The notes: generated from the sequence alone by a model not told the origin. Shown: positions 1-11,348, counted from the first letter of the stretch. The stretch: DNA of 64,000 nucleotides from Jaminaea rosea (GCF_003144245.1 NW_020289989.1:310001-374000); one strand, 5' to 3'. Program-made: numbers and translations.

Positions 1-1278
1 ACCCTCGTCTGATCGTCACACCGAGCTCAGGGGAAAAGCCGGACAAAACGAACAAGTATCTGGCCGAAGACAATACGAAAAGCGGCATGGCAGAGATGGA
101 TCAGAAGGGCGTCTTTACCCTGAGCAAAACCCAGCTGGACGAGCACATCAGCCGCAAAGGAGGTTTAGCAGACCACTTCGACCATCCCCTGCTGGTCATC
201 CGTTCGCGGCTGATGCTCTTGCACTACGATTACGCAGAACTCAAGATCGATCACGCGCAGGCGGAAAGTATGATGTACTACTACAGCGAAATAGAGGCTG
301 ATTATCGTTGCGCTCGTTGTGGCAAGCACATCGATGACGATGATGAGTCTTGCGACGAGGAAGAACATCAGAAGAATCATTGCAACTGCCCAGCTCCATC
401 AAGAAGCGACCAAAACAATGTTGAGCCTATCGACCATTTCAGCTCAACCAAAATTTCGGACGTTTTCAACACCAGCGATTTCATTCTCAGTCAGGCTACC
501 AATCTAGTCAATGCCTCGTTCGCTAGCATCCTCCATCGTCCTCTATGGGATCAGCAGACCCTTCAGCAGCTTCGATACCTGTCACTAGGACCCACGCCGC
601 CTGGGTGGGAGGACGAACTACGCTGGGATCATGTGCACCTCCCCTGCCTCGAGCAGTTGCGCATCGCTTTCTCCTTCATTGACGAAATCTCGCTCGGAAG
701 CTCGTGGATCCCTTTGGCCCGCTGCCCCAGCTTCGCAGACTCCAGTGGGATTGTGCCCTCCCGCCTTCGTACCGATATCAGTCCGTAGGGTGAGACTACC
801 TTGCGTTTTGAAGCTTTGTGTGATGATGGACTGACACCAGAGCATCGTCGATTTCTTTCCTTGAAGAGACCATGGCGGATTTGCTCGTCGCATGATTTTG
901 CCGACCATCAATACCTTGCAAGGAAGAACAGCCAACACAAGGGAGCAGGGGGAGGAAGTCCTTCAGCCATCGTCTATCAGCAACCTGCCAGCCAAGGTCA
1001 GACCGCGCTCCATTGAAGTTCGTCTGCACCCCAACGTGATTAGCGATTTGCTCGCGATGGCCCCTACTGCAGAGATTCGAGCTGCGTGGCAACGTGGGCT
1101 GAGCATGCCCGATGCACCCCATCGCCTCCGGCTAGTTAAAAGTCGCGCTGTGGGAGATAGCAACGAAAGTAGCTGGCTTCATCCTGATCAAGATTTGCAG
1201 GTACATTTCCAGGAAAGCGAGCATTGGTGGGAGGAGCGAGCGAGTGGAGCGAGCAAGCTGGAAGTAGAAGAGGCGTAG
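1..1278 (+). pseudogene. F-box-like array copy A1, 5' end outside window
   Basis: This is the 3' part of the first array copy. The window opens inside its HYPRL motif, and the frame is open from position 3. The D-H-FDHPLL box, a C-A-R-C-G motif (near 310) and a leucine-rich stretch with L-S-L-G-P follow. The expected ending L-P-Q-L-R-R-L-Q-W-D is present but in another frame from about 700-716, so one small indel appears to break the copy. A phase-2 intron fits at 790-866 (GTGAGA donor). The last exon then reads in frame through the tail domain (I-E-V-R-L-H-P, A-A-W-Q-R-G, PHRLRL, W-W-E-E-R) to a stop at 1278. The function is inferred from the family: a candidate SCF substrate adaptor. The indel could be a sequencing error. 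Confidence 0.7.
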
Positions 1279-1937
1279 TCGAATGTGTGGGAGGGCATCT
1301 TTTCCTGACTGGACGCAACAGCTAATCCGGGCGTTGAAAAGCTTCGACGTGAGGATGAACTCAATCTCATTACGTCGCGCTAAGGCTGAGAGTCAGTGAT
1401 GCTTGTCTACAGTAGCTGATCTCAAGAGGTGAAAGAAACGACAAACCATTCCACGAGACTCCGACCGCCTTGCTCTCTCTCCTGACTCTTCGGTACCTCA
1501 GTAGGAGATCAAGACGATGGAGGAAAGCGGCATGGGGTCGTAGAAGCAGGCGGGATGGTACTGCACGAGGAGATGAGAATACATGGGGCAGCACACGAGC
1601 TGAGAAAAGGACAATGCAGAGGGATCAGGTTGACAATGCTATCTGGAAGCAGGAGCGTCGCACTATCTAGGCATCGAGTGAAACAACCTAGTGCATAGCC
1701 AGACCTGTGAATCAAAGACATCGTCTCGGTTCTTGCTAAAGCGAGAGAGGGAGGCCAGCGCTGCCGCGATGTTTCCTTCTGACTGCATCCCATCGAGCTG
1801 CTCCTGGAGGAGAATGAGGCACCAATCAACAGATTCTTGCCGCCTTGGACAGAAAGCGATGATGGAGTGCAGCGCTGCAGAAGCCACTCTTGTTACGAGA
1901 AGGGCGACTTCCTGCCCGCAACCCCCGCTGGCCACTC
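1279..1937. other. Intergenic, no gene seen
   Basis: This 0.66-kb stretch lies between the tail of A1 and the shared upstream element of A2. I see no conserved family motif or other convincing reading frame in it. Confidence 0.5.
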
Positions 1938-1956
1938 CGCACTTCCGTGCCGTGTC
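1938..1956 (+). promoter_or_regulatory. Shared upstream element of A2
   Basis: The sequence is CGCACTTCCGTGCCGTGTC, about 164 nt before the ATG of A2. GCAC-TTCC-GTGC is an inverted repeat. Near-identical copies precede most other array members, so a regulatory role is inferred. Confidence 0.6.
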
Positions 1957-2103
1957 ACTCGCCCGCGACGAGGCGAGTTGAGCGCGTCGAAGCCAAACTT
2001 CCTTCCTTCTCTCTTCCCGCTTCATACATCTCCCGATGATCTCATCGTTCTGACCATCGTGCGCCGATCCTGCTCCTGACCTTCCTCTTCCAAGGTGACG
2101 GTC

Positions 2104-4581
2104 ATGCCGAAGTATGAGCCCAGCCGCGGAGGTGAAATAAGTGGCGGCGGGTACGCAGCAGAGCATTGCCACGATGAGCTCGGATGGGATGATGCTCCCG
2201 ATGCAGATCCATGGCTCGGCAGCCCGCTCACTGCTAGTCATTCTGGCCATGCGAAGTCTACCCCATCTCTTGTCAACTTCTGGACTCTACCACACGAACT
2301 TCGCACCGCCATCTTCTCCCTAGCTGCAGATCTGACCTCATACCAGCCCGACGTCGCTACTCTTGCCAGCCTCAGCTGCGTCTCTTCTTCATTCCACACG
2401 GAGTTCAATCCGCTCCTCTACAAGCAGGTTCAGCTCACACGACCATCAAAGCTTGGCGCATTCTATCGCGGTCTTACTCCCCGCAACGGCAAGCTCGTCA
2501 GAAGCCTACACCTTGGCCCGATCGAGGTGCTTTCAGGCTCGTGGTGGCCGCTTGACGAAGACGAGCATCCCAACCTCAAGAAGCCTCTGCTTTGGATCAA
2601 GACCTCTCTCAACGGAGAAGACGAGCCTGACTTGCACCTTCCTCGCTGGTGTCGTCCAGAGAGGGACTTCAATTGGCAGCTCAGCGCGAGAGATTGTCAA
2701 ACCAAAGCCGTTCATGGAGCGCTGCAAACTGCGTTGAGAGAGATCGACATTGATCCGTACGAGACGTTCGCAGATCGACGAGGGGCGGACATCGGAATAG
2801 TGAGTGCGGGGAAAGGCCTCTTGATCAGCTGCGCCATCCCCCTAACTACTGTTGATCACGTCCCTTTCCCCGCAATCCTGCTGCAGAATGAATGGACACT
2901 ACGCCTCTTCCGCCTCCAAGCCTGCCTGGACCTCTACTTGGTAGAGATGGCACGCCTCGAGGATGAGCGAGGCTATGCAATTCAAGACTGGCAAGTCTCC
3001 AGCAGGCCAACCCATCATCGTCACTTTCCTTATCGATGCCGCACTGGCAGCTGCGAGCACTATCCTCGTGTTCACATATCGACACGAGACCTGGCAATGA
3101 AGAAGGCAAAGGGAGAGGGCAGCAGCCAGAAGCAAAAGAGGAAGAAGGGAGTGAGGCAGACAGTGAGCGATGGAGAGTGGGACAGAGACGAAGAGTCGCC
3201 GCCTTCAGCCGCTCGCGACGACAAGAAGGGACCAGCAGTCGCTAGTGGCACCGCTTTGACAGACATGGCTAAGCCCGTCATGCCCCGCACACGGGAAAAG
3301 GACAATGGGCTAGTCTTCAGCCTGGCTCACCTTGATCAGCATCTCGCCAAGGGCAGACAAACCGACCACTTCGATCACCCGTTGCTCATTGCCCGTACTC
3401 CTCTCAAGTTCCTCGCGCTCGACGATGCTGGGCGTGTCAAGGTCGATCATGATGGCTCTGAGAGACACGACTACTATAGCGACGAAGGGGGCATCTGTCC
3501 GCATTGCGGGGACATTGGCTGTCCAGAGGCGCCGTATCTCATTCCGCTAGGTGAAAGCAGCTCCCAATAGGAGGAAGCGAGTGGCTCTGCCCCGCGCTCT
3601 TCACCGACGCGCGAAAAGGGCGCTAGAGGCAAGGGCATGGAAGACTATCTTAAGCTGAATGGCGTGCTGGACATCTCGCGTTCAGTGCTTGCGCTCACGC
3701 CTGGTATCGTCAACCTCTCATGCACAGGGTACTTACATCGCTCCATCTGGTCAGAAGGGCTTCCCTACCACAACTCACTACGCTGCCTCTCTGTGGGGCC
3801 TATGACTCACTTTCAGGAGGACTCGTTGGACGAACTCGCATATGCCGATATGCCCCGTCTCGAGCGACTGCGACTTTGTGGCGAACGGCTCACCGTTTGC
3901 ACGGCGAGCGCCATCGCTGGTCTTCCTCCTGACTACAAAGAGCTCAATCCCCTGCCACACCTGAGAGAAGTGCAGTGGGATACAGGCAATGAAACCGATG
4001 GGGATGAGATGTGAGTAGCAATGGGAACACCGCAGATCAGTGCAGCCTTGAAGCTTGACGAGTCAAGCCTTTTCGATCCGATTCACTGCTACAGGAGGCA
4101 TTTGCGGATCCTCGACAAGCTGCAGGGTAGCGGCAGCAGATCACGTGCCAGGCGCATCATTAAGAGAGTCAGTGGGATGAAGGCCGGCCAAGGAGGGCCT
4201 TTTGACGCCCGTGCGACTTCGGGGAAGCGCGACTCGCGTTTAATCCACGTTCGCCTACACCCGTCCGTTGTCAAAGGATTCCTCGAGGATGCCGCTTCTC
4301 CCACTATCCAAATGGCATGGCAGCAGGGGCTTCCTGTCAGAAACGGGCACAACCGCTTGCTACTCACTGAGAGTCGCGCTTTGGGCAAAGGGCGCGATGC
4401 ATGCGATTGTAGCTGGCGCGACCCTCACGAAGACGTTGACGTGCACATGCAAGGCAGTGTGCAGTTCTGGCGAGAGGCGGCGAGATGGTGGGATACTGTG
4501 AAGGCTCAGGTTGAGGACGAGGAGCAAGGAGAGGCAATGGTGGCAGATGAGGAGGTCCTTTGGGATGAAGAGGCAGACTGA
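2104..4581 (+). pseudogene. F-box-like array copy A2 with one in-frame TAG
   Basis: The start is the ATG at 2104 (or 2095). The TRSKHRLS head is not recognisable here. An F-box-like segment (F-W-T-L-P-H-E-L-R, then L-S-C-V-S-S-S-F-H) is followed by S-L-H-L-G-P. Intron 1 is 2800-2886 (GTGAGT...CAG, phase 0), and exon 2 opens N-E-W-T-L-R-L-F. Then come C-x4-C-x-HYPRV, a long charged linker, D-H-FDHPLL and C-P-H-C-G. A TAG at 3568-3570 interrupts the frame. The same frame continues without another stop through the leucine-rich region and L-R-E-V-Q-W-D to the phase-2 donor at 4011 (GTGAGT). Exon 3 starts at 4068 or 4095 and ends with the tail domain at 4581. An intron at about 3551-3623 (GTGAAA...CTAG) would remove the stop but has a weak donor. 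The copy is therefore either a very young pseudogene or unusually spliced. Confidence 0.7.
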
Positions 4582-4757
4582 GGCAAGGCGAGACAAGAGG
4601 CGGGTCCAATTGATACGCTTTGAGGTCTGACCGTGTCCGCCGTGCTGTGCTCGGTCCTCATGCTTGGTGGTGAAGAGACGATCGTTCTACAAGACGATCT
4701 GAGTCAGCTGGAAACGCTTTCAGCTTGTTCTCCCCGTAGCTCTCGCTCATGAGCAGA

Positions 4758-4780
4758 CCGCCACTTCCGTGCCGTGTCCG
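4758..4780 (+). promoter_or_regulatory. Shared upstream element of relic rA
   Basis: The core CCACTTCCGTGCCGTGTCC lies about 126 nt before the relic's ATG. It survives although the gene behind it has lost its middle. Confidence 0.55.
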
Positions 4781-4887
4781 TCCGTTCATCTCATTCAAGT
4801 GGACTCGCTCGTCCTTCAGCTTGCATCTTTCTCTCTTCCTTTCCTCGCCGTCATCTCTGCTGCGCCTTCTCCTCTTTGCATCCCACC

Positions 4888-5115
4888 ATGATCACCCGCT
4901 CGAAGCATCGGCTCAGCGGCACCGAAGCAAGCGCGACGGCTGAGCGCGCCTCGAAGCAGGTCAAGAGCAATGCCACCGCTCCAGAATCAATACTTCGTAC
5001 GCTTTCGACTGGCAGACGGAGAAGGCAGAAGTCACGGCTTATTATGCGGACAGTGCCAGGTGGTGGGAAGAGAAGGCGGTAGAGATTGACAGCACTGGTG
5101 GGAAAGGGCAGTAGG
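4888..5115 (+). pseudogene. Relic rA: family head joined directly to family tail
   Basis: The ATG at 4888 opens M-I-T-R-S-K-H-R-L-S, the standard array N-terminus, followed by about 20 residues including a K-Q-V-K basic patch. Near 5000 the sequence changes, in another frame, to the very end of the family tail: Y-Y-A-D-S-A-R-W-W-E-E-K-A, with a stop at about 5113. Everything between (F-box, FDHPL core, repeats, most of the tail domain, roughly 2 kb) is missing. It is an internal-deletion relic with its upstream element still in place. Confidence 0.75.
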
Positions 5116-5350
5116 CGGGACGAATCAATCTCTGGCCAGAGGAGCGCGTCAATTAGGCAGAGAAGGGAGCTGAGGGGCCGCTGAGCCGCATGATCAGTAT
5201 GCTACACAGGAGAGCGAAGTACAGTACTTGGCTGTTCAGCTATGGTCATCCTCTAAAGAGGGAAGATTCACCATCTAGCAATACCTGACGCGATGAACGA
5301 GCTCGACTGCTGCGTGAGCTGCTGCATGAGGGCGTCGAGATATTGGCGGC

Positions 5351-5372
5351 GCGGCACTTCCGTGCCGCGTCG
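5351..5372 (+). promoter_or_regulatory. Shared upstream element of A3 (perfect dyad)
   Basis: GCGGCACTTCCGTGCCGC is a perfect 7-bp inverted repeat around TTCC, about 169 nt before the A3 start. It is the most symmetrical copy of the element and suggests a dimeric binding site. Confidence 0.6.
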
Positions 5373-5523
5373 TCCTGCCGCTCTCTCCATCTCGAGGAGG
5401 AGTGGCGCTCCTCTCTTCTGCTTCTTCCCACTCAATCATCTCTCTTGCCCTCCTCTGCCATCACAGCCACAGCTGCCCCGCCAACCCCTCCCCCCCCCTT
5501 CCCCCCTCTCTGGCCGCCTAGAG

Positions 5524-7922
5524 ATGACCAAACGCGGCAAGCGCCGGCTCAGCAGGGGCAGCCATGCTCCAGGAGAGTGCTGCACCAAGCATCCCAAAAG
5601 CATTGCTAATCTCCTCTGCCCCGATCTCGACGGCTATAAATTCGCCCTCCCCTCCCTCTCCTACTTCTGGATCCTGCCCGAGGAGCTCCGTACCTACATT
5701 TTGAGCCTGGCATGCGCCGCTTCTTGTTCCAGCTCACTTCAGCGCCTTTGTCTTTACCTGGACTTGCAGACCACGGCAAACCTCTCTGCAGTATGCAGAG
5801 ACTTCCAGGCTGTATTCAAGCCTCTACTGTTCGGCAACATCCGCCTCGATCGACCCAGTAGTCTTGAGCGCTTCGTAGTCGCCTTGCAGAGCGCTCCGCA
5901 AAATGGTGAGCTTGTCCACTCCTTGCACATGGGCCCTGTACAAAATCTTCCGTGCCAGTGGTGGCCAGTCGACGATTTCTGTTTCGCAGACGTCTTCACG
6001 CTCGACGAAAAGGAGCCGCTCCTGAAAACCTCATTGACGCAGAAGGACGAAGCCGCACGTTTACCTCGATGGTGTAAGCCGGAGAGAGAATGGGATTGGC
6101 ATCTAGAGGCCCCCGACTGCGAGCAGAGGGCCGTACACGACGCTGTAGCTGCGGCGACGGAGCAGATCGACGTTTATCTCTACGACTGGTCTCTTGACAA
6201 CGGTTGTGAGGTCTCGATGAATATCGTGAGTACAAAGAAGCGTGTGGCGCAGCTCGGGAGGTGGTGGCTTACCCAGATCGAATGAACCTTCTTCTGAAGA
6301 AAGAATGGACCATCAGGGTATTTCAGGTACAGGCGGCTCTGGATCTGTATCTCATGGAGATGAAACACATCGAAGATGCGCGTGGCTATGCAGTAGAATC
6401 TTGGAAAGTCGAAACTCCTCAGACTGGAAATATTCCCGCGCAATGCCTGAAGGGCAAGTGTGGTCACTACCCACGATTGCTGATCGCAGGCAGCAGAAGG
6501 GACCGCCAGACGAAGAAGGAGCAAGCGGCATCAGGTCTGAATACCGCTCTCGACAGCAGGAAGGGAGACATGGGCGTCCGCATCAAAAGCAGCCAATTCA
6601 GCAACAAGAAGACGCGAAAGGAATTCTTCACCATCACACCTTCGCAACTCAACAGCCACCTTGCTAGACCTGGCGCGGCCAGTGACAATTTTCACAACCC
6701 CCTCATCATTGCGCGCTCAGAGCTCCATCTACTTACGGTCGACGCCCCAAGCCGAGTCGTTGTCGACTGGACGTGCCACGAGGAGTGCTATAGCGACATA
6801 GAGGACGACGACGACTGCGATTGCGCCCAATGTGGGGGCGAAGAGAAGCTCTACAACAAGTGGCCACATGGACGCTTCGATACCAAGAAGTGCATCACGC
6901 TGTCGGCGGCTTCGACAGCGAGCTTTTGTGAGCACGGGCTCGACAAGACCACCATCAACGGCATATTGAAACTCGCGCAGTCGGTATTGGACGCAGTACC
7001 CAGCCTCGCCAATTTGTCCCTAACAAGCTTCTTGCATCGCTCATTGTGGGACCTCCAACAACCACGTTTATCCTCGCTGCGATTTTTTAGCCTGGGACCC
7101 CTTGCTGATTCAGACGACGACTGGCTTGACTATATCCTTTCGACAACGCACACGGTCCTTCCTCAAGTCGAGTATTTGCGGCTTTGCGCAGTAGATGCCG
7201 GTGAGACTATGGCGTGGAGCATCGCAGGGCAGCTAGGGGGGCTTTTGCCTAGGCTGAGAGAAGCGCATTGGGAGTTGGACGAGCCTCATAATGATGATCA
7301 GTGAGTCTCTTCTTCGCAGTCGGGACGCAACGCATTTGCACCTGCAAGGCTGATCACTTCAGCCTTCTCGCCGACAAGATCCATCCAGACACTTCGGATC
7401 ATCAACGCCCTCGCTGGCCGTACGAGACCGCGTAGCGCAGACAAGCGCGATGTCCTGAGCGATTCTGTGCGGAACACGACTTCAACGTCGGCTGACCACA
7501 AGGACAACATTGACACTGCCCCCTCGTCACGCTCAATCGAGCTGCATCTCGATGCTGACCACCTTACCGCCATTCTCGCGAAGCTCCTCGACGAATCCCC
7601 TGAGGCCCATGCCGCTTTCTCCACAGGGACCCTTTTGGGGGACTCACTGCACAGGATAAAGCTGCTCAGGAGCAAGGTAGCTGGCCCACACTGGTGGGAT
7701 CACGGTGACTGGCTTGTGGAGGACGGGTCACAAACCCATTACAAGCAAAGCGTACAATGGTGGGAAGATAGAGCCATGGAGGTGGCGCTTGAGGAGAGCC
7801 GAAAGACGGAGGAGGGGGGAAAGAAGGAGACGCTTGGGGAGGGAAAGATTGAAGGAAACAATCGCACAGCGGCAGGTGACGAACAGACGCAACGTGAGGC
7901 GAAGTGGGAGAACCAAATCTGA
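5524..7922 (+). CDS. F-box-like array protein A3 (intact, 758 aa)
   Basis: This is the intact clade A copy. The exons are 5524-6225, 6300-7300 and 7349-7922. They join in frame (phase 0, then phase 2) to 759 codons including the stop. The head is M-T-K-R-G-K-R-R-L-S. The F-box-like domain covers about residues 48-115 (F-W-I-L-P-E-E-L-R-T-Y-I-L, then L-S-A-V-C-R-D-F). After intron 1 come K-E-W-T-I-R-V-F, C-L-K-G-K-C-G-HYPRL (about 280) and D-N-FHNPLI, a variant of the otherwise strict FDHPL box. Next are C-A-Q-C-G (about 408), leucine-rich repeats (about 460-560), and the exon 3 tail domain with P-x-L-H-R-I-K-L and Q-W-W-E-D-R. The F-box family recruits substrates to SCF ubiquitin ligases, so that role is inferred; the substrate is unknown. 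Intron 2 is only 48 nt. Confidence 0.75.
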
Positions 7923-8093
7923 AGCACCCGTCTCTTAGGCCCAGCTGATGAGCAGACATTTTTGAACAACGAACAATACTCTTTGACCTTTGTGAACCAG
8001 GATGAAGCTGAGAGGCGGCGGCTCCCGCTACCTATCGCTACGTAGCTAGCTTTGCCGACGGTGGTTCCATGCAGCAGAGCGAGCTCAATGAAA

Positions 8094-8111
8094 TCTATCT
8101 CCGTGCCGCAT
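8094..8111 (+). promoter_or_regulatory. Shared upstream element of A4 (weakened)
   Basis: ATCTCCGTGCCGCATT retains CCGTGCCGC but has lost the CACT half. It lies about 160 nt before the A4 start. Confidence 0.4.
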
Positions 8112-8259
8112 TGTTTCTTCGTGCGCTGAGCGAGCGTCGCGCCTTCTTTCCCTCCTCCTTCCTCTCCAATTTCCCTTTCACGCTTCATCAGCCTGACCCA
8201 GGCCCATCTCGTGCCGTTAGCTTGGATCAACCTACGCTTGGCGCTGCCCTCAGCCCAGC

Positions 8260-8995
8260 ATGATGACCCGCTCCAAGCATCGGCTCAGCTGTTCCAGCTT
8301 CAACGCGAACGACGACAGCGAAGAGTCTCATCGGCTTGATCGCGTGGTCGAGATTGCAAGGAGCGACAGTGCCGTTGACAATTTACCTCAGGCTCATCTG
8401 CACCACTTCTGGCTCCTGCCTCAGGAGCTGCGCCATCTCATCCTCAGCCTCGCTGCCGGGATCAGCGCGTACAACCACGATACAACCGTCCTCTTCTCAC
8501 TATCCCTCGTCTCTCGCGACTTTCACAAGCAATTCGATGACCTCTTGTACAAGCAGATCAGAATCAGCCGGCCAAACGTACTGCCAGCTCTGTACAACTG
8601 CCTATTCCTGCAGCCCACCAATGGCAAGCTGATCAAGAGCTTACATCTGGGACCGATCGAGCCACTCAGCGATACATGGTGGCCGCTGGACGGAAAAGCG
8701 CATCCTGCATGTCTCCGACCTCTTCTCTGGATCAAGACTTCCTTGGATGGGACCAATAGGAGATTGCCGCTTCCGAAATGGTGTACACCAGAGCAAGACT
8801 TCAGCTGGATGCTGTCAGCGACTGATTGCCAGACAAGGGCCGTTGCGGACGCGCTCTTCGCTGCAACGGGGTACCGGTAAACAGAGGCAAGCGTGGAGGT
8901 CCAATGAGCGAGAGGAAAGAGAGTGGTTTTTACGAGATGTCGCAAGTACGGAAGCTGAAGATGGTGAGAGGGTCCCAGGAGGCTGAGCCGCTAGC
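8260..8995 (+). pseudogene. F-box-like array copy A4, truncated after exon 1
   Basis: The start M-M-T-R-S-K-H-R-L-S is typical. The F-box-like domain (F-W-L-L-P-Q-E-L-R-H-L-I-L, L-S-L-V-S-R-D-F-H), S-L-H-L-G-P, W-W-P-L-D and D-C-Q-T-R-A-V are all well kept. The frame ends at 8880, exactly where the other copies approach intron 1. Shortly after, in another frame, a fragment E-E-R-E-W-F-L-R-D-V-A (about 8907-8945) resembles the end of the family tail. If so, A4 lost its middle and most of the tail domain, as relic rA did. A secreted or nuclear role cannot be judged from this fragment. The 206-residue F-box-only product could still be made. Confidence 0.65.
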
Positions 8996-8999
8996 GGCT

Positions 9000-9014
9000 C
9001 GTCACTTCACATCC
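9000..9014 (+). promoter_or_regulatory. Shared upstream element of B1 (degenerate)
   Basis: CGTCACTTCACATCC keeps CACTTC but not the GTGCC half. It lies about 150 nt before the B1 start, at the usual place. Confidence 0.35.
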
Positions 9015-9153
9015 ACTCCCGTCTTGCCCGCTCCGCTTCTCGCGAGCGAGATGGGCGACCGAGCTCGCGCACTTTCTTTCCGTCCTTTATCTCCGAATCC
9101 ATCAAAGCCCTCATTCCTTTGTCCGAGCGCCACGACGGTTGAGAGCGCTCAAG

Positions 9154-10341
9154 ATGTTCACGAGGTCAAAGCATGGGCTGAGCTCTGCCAACAGCGAAGA
9201 CAGACAACAACCCAAGCGGGCAAGGGTCGAAACGCAAAGCACAGCACCCTTCTCCCTCCTTTGTAGTCTGCCCGAGGAGCTCAGGTCATTCATGCTAAAG
9301 CTCGCCTGTCGTTTGCCTCACTCACCTTCGTCTCAAGCAGCATCGAGCACTTCTTCATCCCCATCAATTACCAAGGCGATTTCCAAGTTTATGACCACGA
9401 CGAGTCGTACTACCGCTTCTTCTGCGAAGGATGCGGCAAGTACCACGTCGCGCCAGCCACAGACTTGGACTACGGCCTGGAGGACGACATGGCCTGGTCG
9501 TCTGGCTTGACAGAGTCTGGGTGTCCCGATGCAACCACCCTTCCTGGCTTGCTTGCTTTGTGCCGCGGAGTACTGCTGGCGATGCCCCACATGACCAACC
9601 TCCCACTCACAGGCAGTATGATCCGCCCCCTCAAGCGGAATTCTCCACCCCTCCAGGCCCTGCGCTTCCTCTCATTGGGCCCTTGGACAGAGGCGCCAGA
9701 AGACCAGCCTACGTTCGCTTCCACCCGTTTCTCCAGCCTTCAAAAGCTGCGCGTCTGTGGCGAGGGCTCGGAAGGATGGCCATTGCATAACATTGTCGCG
9801 CAAGAAGGAAGGCTTCTGCCGCAGCTACGGGAAATGCAGTGGGACTCGGGGCGACGTTTCTTCATGGACCGGTGAGAAGCTCGCCTTGAACGTTCCTCTC
9901 GACCGCGCGACAGAAAGACAAAGTCTAATGTCATTGCACCTTTTCTCACGCTCAATCGGTCCTCGTAGCTTCAAAAGCTTCATCGACGCGCTCAAAGGTA
10001 GAGCGCAGCTCAGCTCTAGCGCGTCATTCTCCTCCCCTTCCGCTCAGCAAATGCAAACGCAGCAGCAGCAGCAGCAGCAGTCCTCTTCATCTTCCTGTCT
10101 CTTTCACTTTCGCATCTCCGCCAAGTCTCTCGAGCTGATTTGTCGTGAAGCGCCCAGCGCCGAGGCTCGCTCCGCGTGGCTCCAGGGGATTCCATACAAC
10201 AACGAGCCTTATCGAATTCTACTTGTCGAGAGTAAAGCGGGCGGAACCCGTCTCGGTCGCGCAGAGGGAACAGTTCAAGGCTTTGACATACTCTACGAAG
10301 AGACTCAGCGCTGGTGGAGAGCGTGTGCTGAGGAGGCGTGA
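9154..10341 (+). pseudogene. F-box-like array copy B1, middle deleted
   Basis: The ATG at 9154 opens M-F-T-R-S-K-H-G-L-S, then the basic patch K-R-A-R and the F-box core L-P-E-E-L-R-S-F-M-L-K-L-A-C. After about 9345 the sequence jumps, in another frame, to the region after the FDHPL box: Y-D-H-D-E-S-Y-Y-R-F-F-C-E-G-C-G-K-Y-H. The clade B leucine-rich block follows (L-P-G-L-L-A-L-C-R, L-P-L-T-G, R-P-L-K). A phase-2 intron fits at 9872-9968. The last exon holds a run of seven CAG codons (poly-Gln) and the tail domain, stopping at 10341. About 900 nt of the usual gene is missing. It is either a pseudogene or a short derivative whose two parts would need an unseen splice. Confidence 0.65.
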
Positions 10342-10842
10342 ATGAGGCGGGGAAGGTCGAGGAAGAAGAGGGGCGCGAGAGTAGCAACAAAACCCCAGAG
10401 TCGAGCAAAGGTGCGAGGAAACGGTCGCGGACAGGTCTGTCCAACGGCAAGCAGCCGCACTTGTTTGTCCTCATGCTATCGTGTCAATCTCATCCAAAAT
10501 CGGCTGCCAGCTATGATCGTCGAGCAGCTGCTTGCCAGGGTAGGCCGAAACGCGCAGCTTGGTCAAAGACGAGGCGCAATCTTTCCTCTCGCCTGAGACC
10601 GCGGTGTGAGGAGGCCGTCCTCGACTCAAGCGCGGAGAGGGTGCGCATTGGGGTTGACTCAGTACAGGGATGCCCTGCGAATGAGGGGGTCTCCGACTTC
10701 ATTAACAGAACAGAAGAAACATGCATCTGAGGATGAAAAGCAGAAAAGACGATCTGGCTCGCACGCGAGTCGCGTGTCGTAGCTCCCGACCAGCCACTAT
10801 ATCGCGCTCAATCAATCGTTGAAGGGCCGCCGCCCCGCGTCG
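10342..10842. other. Intergenic, no gene seen
   Basis: This stretch lies between the tail of B1 and the upstream element of relic rB. Open frames occur on both strands, but none shows a family motif or other recognisable domain. Confidence 0.45.
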
Positions 10843-10861
10843 CGCCCTTCCGTGCCATAAG
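10843..10861 (+). promoter_or_regulatory. Shared upstream element of relic rB
   Basis: CGCCCTTCCGTGCCATAAG lies about 160 nt before the relic's former start codon. The CTTCCGTGCC core is intact. Confidence 0.5.
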
Positions 10862-11005
10862 CGAGGGCGGACCAAAATGCCTCTCCCGCTTCTTTCCTTC
10901 ATGCCTTCTCGTGACATCTGCTCTGCCTCAGCGACCAATCGAATGAACATTGAGCTTTCAACATCCTGCTCGTCAGCGCCGCTACGGCTGACCGGTTTGC
11001 ATGCC

Positions 11006-11100
11006 GCGATCACACGATCCAGGCATCGGACTCAGCCTCAGTCTCGCGCCTGACTTTGGGAGCGTGGTCGGACGCGCAGCCAAGCAGGCGAAGGTATCTA
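11006..11100 (+). pseudogene. Relic rB: family head without ATG
   Basis: The codons GCG-ATC-ACA-CGA-TCC-AGG-CAT-CGG correspond to M-I-T-R-S-K-H-R with the ATG replaced by GCG. About 70 nt later A-A-K-Q-A-K matches the basic patch of copy B2. The homology then stops. The tail exon of the oppositely oriented copy B2 begins 250 nt further on. It is a head-only remnant at an orientation switch. Confidence 0.6.
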
Positions 11101-11348
11101 GGGACGATGAATTACGACCACCGAAGGGCAGGCAGATGGAAATGATCTGCTCATTGATACGATGAAACTCTAGTCAAATGCGCTCTCCTTGCTTTCTCCG
11201 GCTGCAGACGTCTGTGGTCTGAAAGAGCCGTGTGCGTTGCCGATGATGGTGAGCGCCATCGCAAGCCTTGGATCCTTGCTGCCACTGAAGCGAGACCTCT
11301 TTCTACCTCCGTCCATGTGCCTCCGTGGTTCTCGCCCAAGCTTCCGCC

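Noticed and set aside
3551-3570. A 20-nt GT...AG segment that would remove the TAG of A2
   Set aside because: It is far too short for a fungal intron; only the longer alternative to about 3623 is worth testing.
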